Source: Blasia pusilla (Eukaryota > Marchantiophyta > Marchantiopsida > Blasiales). Taken from it: a DNA stretch of 64,000 nucleotides. Position numbers and translations under genes: made by a program. The stretch covers positions 26,722,001 through 26,786,000 of the forward strand of contig CM114274.1 of the NCBI GenBank assembly GCA_050084515.1. Direction: 5' to 3'. The notes under the pieces were generated by a model that worked only from the letters and a program-made list of their open reading frames with translations, was not told the DNA's origin and made no database searches. Shown here one piece after another: positions 62,276 through 64,000 of this stretch (the first letter of the stretch is position 1; each line of letters opens with the position of its first letter).

Positions 62276-64000
62276 AGTATGAATGCTCAGAGACTTGATC
62301 TATGACAGAGTGGGATCAGGCCGTGGGTTTAATTTATTCACAGATCTGGGCTGCTCATTTCTCAACACTTTCCACCACATTTTTGTGGTTGTTTCCTGGC
62401 TCTGCTGAGTTTCTCCTGTGTTGAATCAATGCACACACAGGATGCCTGACTATTCAAAGTAGATCCAGATCTAACGTAACACAAACATCAAAACTCACTT
62501 TTTGGATGGATATAATGAAAACACTTTTGTACATGTGTAACGCACCAGCCGAGCATGATAACATAACAGCGAATGGTAACAAACAATATTTTTGCTGTCA
62601 TGGGCTGTGGGTGACAGCATTAGTAGTTAGTACGGTGCTACTTCTGGTGGTGTTTGTGCTTGTGGAACTGACGAGTTCTGTGGTACTTCTTCTTGCAGTT
62701 CCAGCGGTTCTTTTATTTTGTTTACTTTTTAAGAAATCTAATTGCCAGAGGTGAATGAGATGAGGTGAGCAGTCACGGGTAGCCCTATAAATTCATGTGT
62801 ACATAATTATTTTGGTACATCTAGTTTATTCATGAATGCCAAGAAAATACTTTCTTTTTCAACCATAAGACACACTACATGACCTCCACAAAGTGAGCAA
62901 TCTTATTCTTCCATAGCGTTCATCCTTGCTCCAAAAGATCCCGTAAGAGTCTTGCCATAACTTATCTTACCCATCCTCCCCAGGACAAGAAAAATCTACA
63001 CTTAACTCAAGCTAAGTCTCATGTTTGAAACTAGAGCTGCAAGAGCTTTTACCCCAAATGGGAGAGGTTGTGAGAATTGCGGAATGAATTGAAATTGCGT
63101 TTGTACTCTCTGTGTTCTCTATATTGATATATTGAAAGCCGATACAAAAGTAGTAAAGTCTGCTCTAAACTAAGAGCCGAGGTAACTGTGTCACTTCAGA
63201 AATGTCTCATAGCTACGTATTGTTTCGCAAGATGAAACGTTACTAGCAGTAATCAATGGTCATAAACAGAACATTGATCCTAATCTAATCTAGATCGTCC
63301 GTATGGATTGATCTGTGTGATCAATTCTTGGATCAGTACTCTAATGATTTGTTTTGCTGGACTAATTGATTTCCTACAGAGGTGACAACTGAAGGCAAGG
63401 TTGTGAGTTGCATTGGACAGTACATAAGACATTGTGGCCCACTTTCCTAGTTCCTGCATTAACTTAGAATGATAAATGGGATGAACTCATCAGGGACATA
63501 GTAAGAACTAGTACAAGCTCATAGATACACAATAATAAAGACTGCTGTATGCGCACCATTGCTATGCAGAGATGACAAGTTGTACAAATGATCTGCTCGT
63601 ATCCCGGAAAAGGGGTATGCGCATGAACCTTGGTCAACTAGAGAAAACTTGTACTAAAGAGGAGGGACATTCACTATATTTGTATACTAAAGAAACTTTA
63701 CAAAAATCTTCCGTCTCCATTTTGCCCACTGCAGATTTCATGCCCAAATGTCCACATTGGAAGCCGTCAAGTTTGCAAATAAATGTTGTATTCAATCGAT
63801 GGCGCAATCAACATACACACTTCACCACAACTAAGTCAAATCAAGAGGTCAGCCCAAGAACACTGCCAGTTTCTTCATAATATTAAAGTTCATGGAGGTC
63901 ACTCATTTACAGATTTCCATGCTCATGAAACAATCAATGCAATTCTGTCACAGGCTAGGAGGGTAAAAGCCCATCACTAGCTCTTCTTTTGCTCGACCTC
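62276..64000. other. Region downstream of the FtsH-like gene, no gene recognised
   Basis: The first few hundred bases should include the 3' UTR. The rest is AT-rich. An 82-codon ATG-started hydrophobic open frame at 62506-62754 is noted but not accepted as a gene. No conserved coding segment or RNA gene seen to the window edge. Confidence 0.5.

Noticed and set aside
62506-62754. 82-codon ATG-started frame with two hydrophobic stretches
   Set aside because: It lies about 230 bp after the FtsH-like stop, probably in or near the 3' UTR. There is no homology I recognise, and T-rich DNA easily gives hydrophobic frames.

Overview
This window looks like nuclear DNA of a land plant or close streptophyte. 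A bryophyte-grade genome (moss or liverwort) is my best guess, but the sequence does not prove it. The host genes have many short exons with GT-AG introns, and they encode plant-type proteins: photosystem I PsaK, plastid pTAC5, a plastid-type bS16, an FtsH-like thylakoid metallopeptidase, mitochondrial TIM44 and ARP2/3 subunit ARPC1. I rebuilt each gene by matching splice sites and reading phases by eye; all exon phases close.

Layout. 1-1855: no gene seen. 1856-3549 (-): bS16 precursor, 4 exons. 3550-8658: AT-rich intergenic DNA with a hairpin and a 111-bp tandem duplication. 8659-12383 (-): TIM44, 10 exons. 12384-15914: intergenic and 5' leader DNA. 15915-21906 (+): ARPC1, 15 exons. 21907-25697: intergenic. 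25698-49441: a retrotransposon complex. 50673-51395 (+): PsaK, 3 exons. 53397-56139 (+): pTAC5, 6 exons. 56140-59060: repeats and the 5' leader of the next gene. 59061-62275 (+): FtsH-like metallopeptidase, 10 exons. 62276-64000: no gene seen.

The retrotransposon complex holds three copies of one Ty3/gypsy family. E1 (minus strand, 25698-35249) and E2 (plus strand, about 38301-49441) lie in inverted orientation about 3 kb apart. E3 (minus strand, 42695-46703) is inserted in the reverse-transcriptase gene of E2. The family's domain order is gag (zinc knuckles), aspartic protease, a C5-cytosine DNA methyltransferase of DNMT3/DRM-like appearance, reverse transcriptase, RNase H, integrase, and a C-terminal PHD finger. 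The methyltransferase and PHD finger are cargo that ordinary Ty3/gypsy elements lack. All three copies are decayed by stops and frameshifts. Several of the stops look like C-to-T changes, as expected if the copies were cytosine-methylated.

How the genes relate. Five of the six host genes encode organelle-targeted proteins, but they sit on both strands with separate leaders and there is no sign of operon-like organisation. The methyltransferase/PHD retroelement is the most unusual content. It suggests an element that writes DNA methylation and may read histone tails, which could serve self-protection or targeting.
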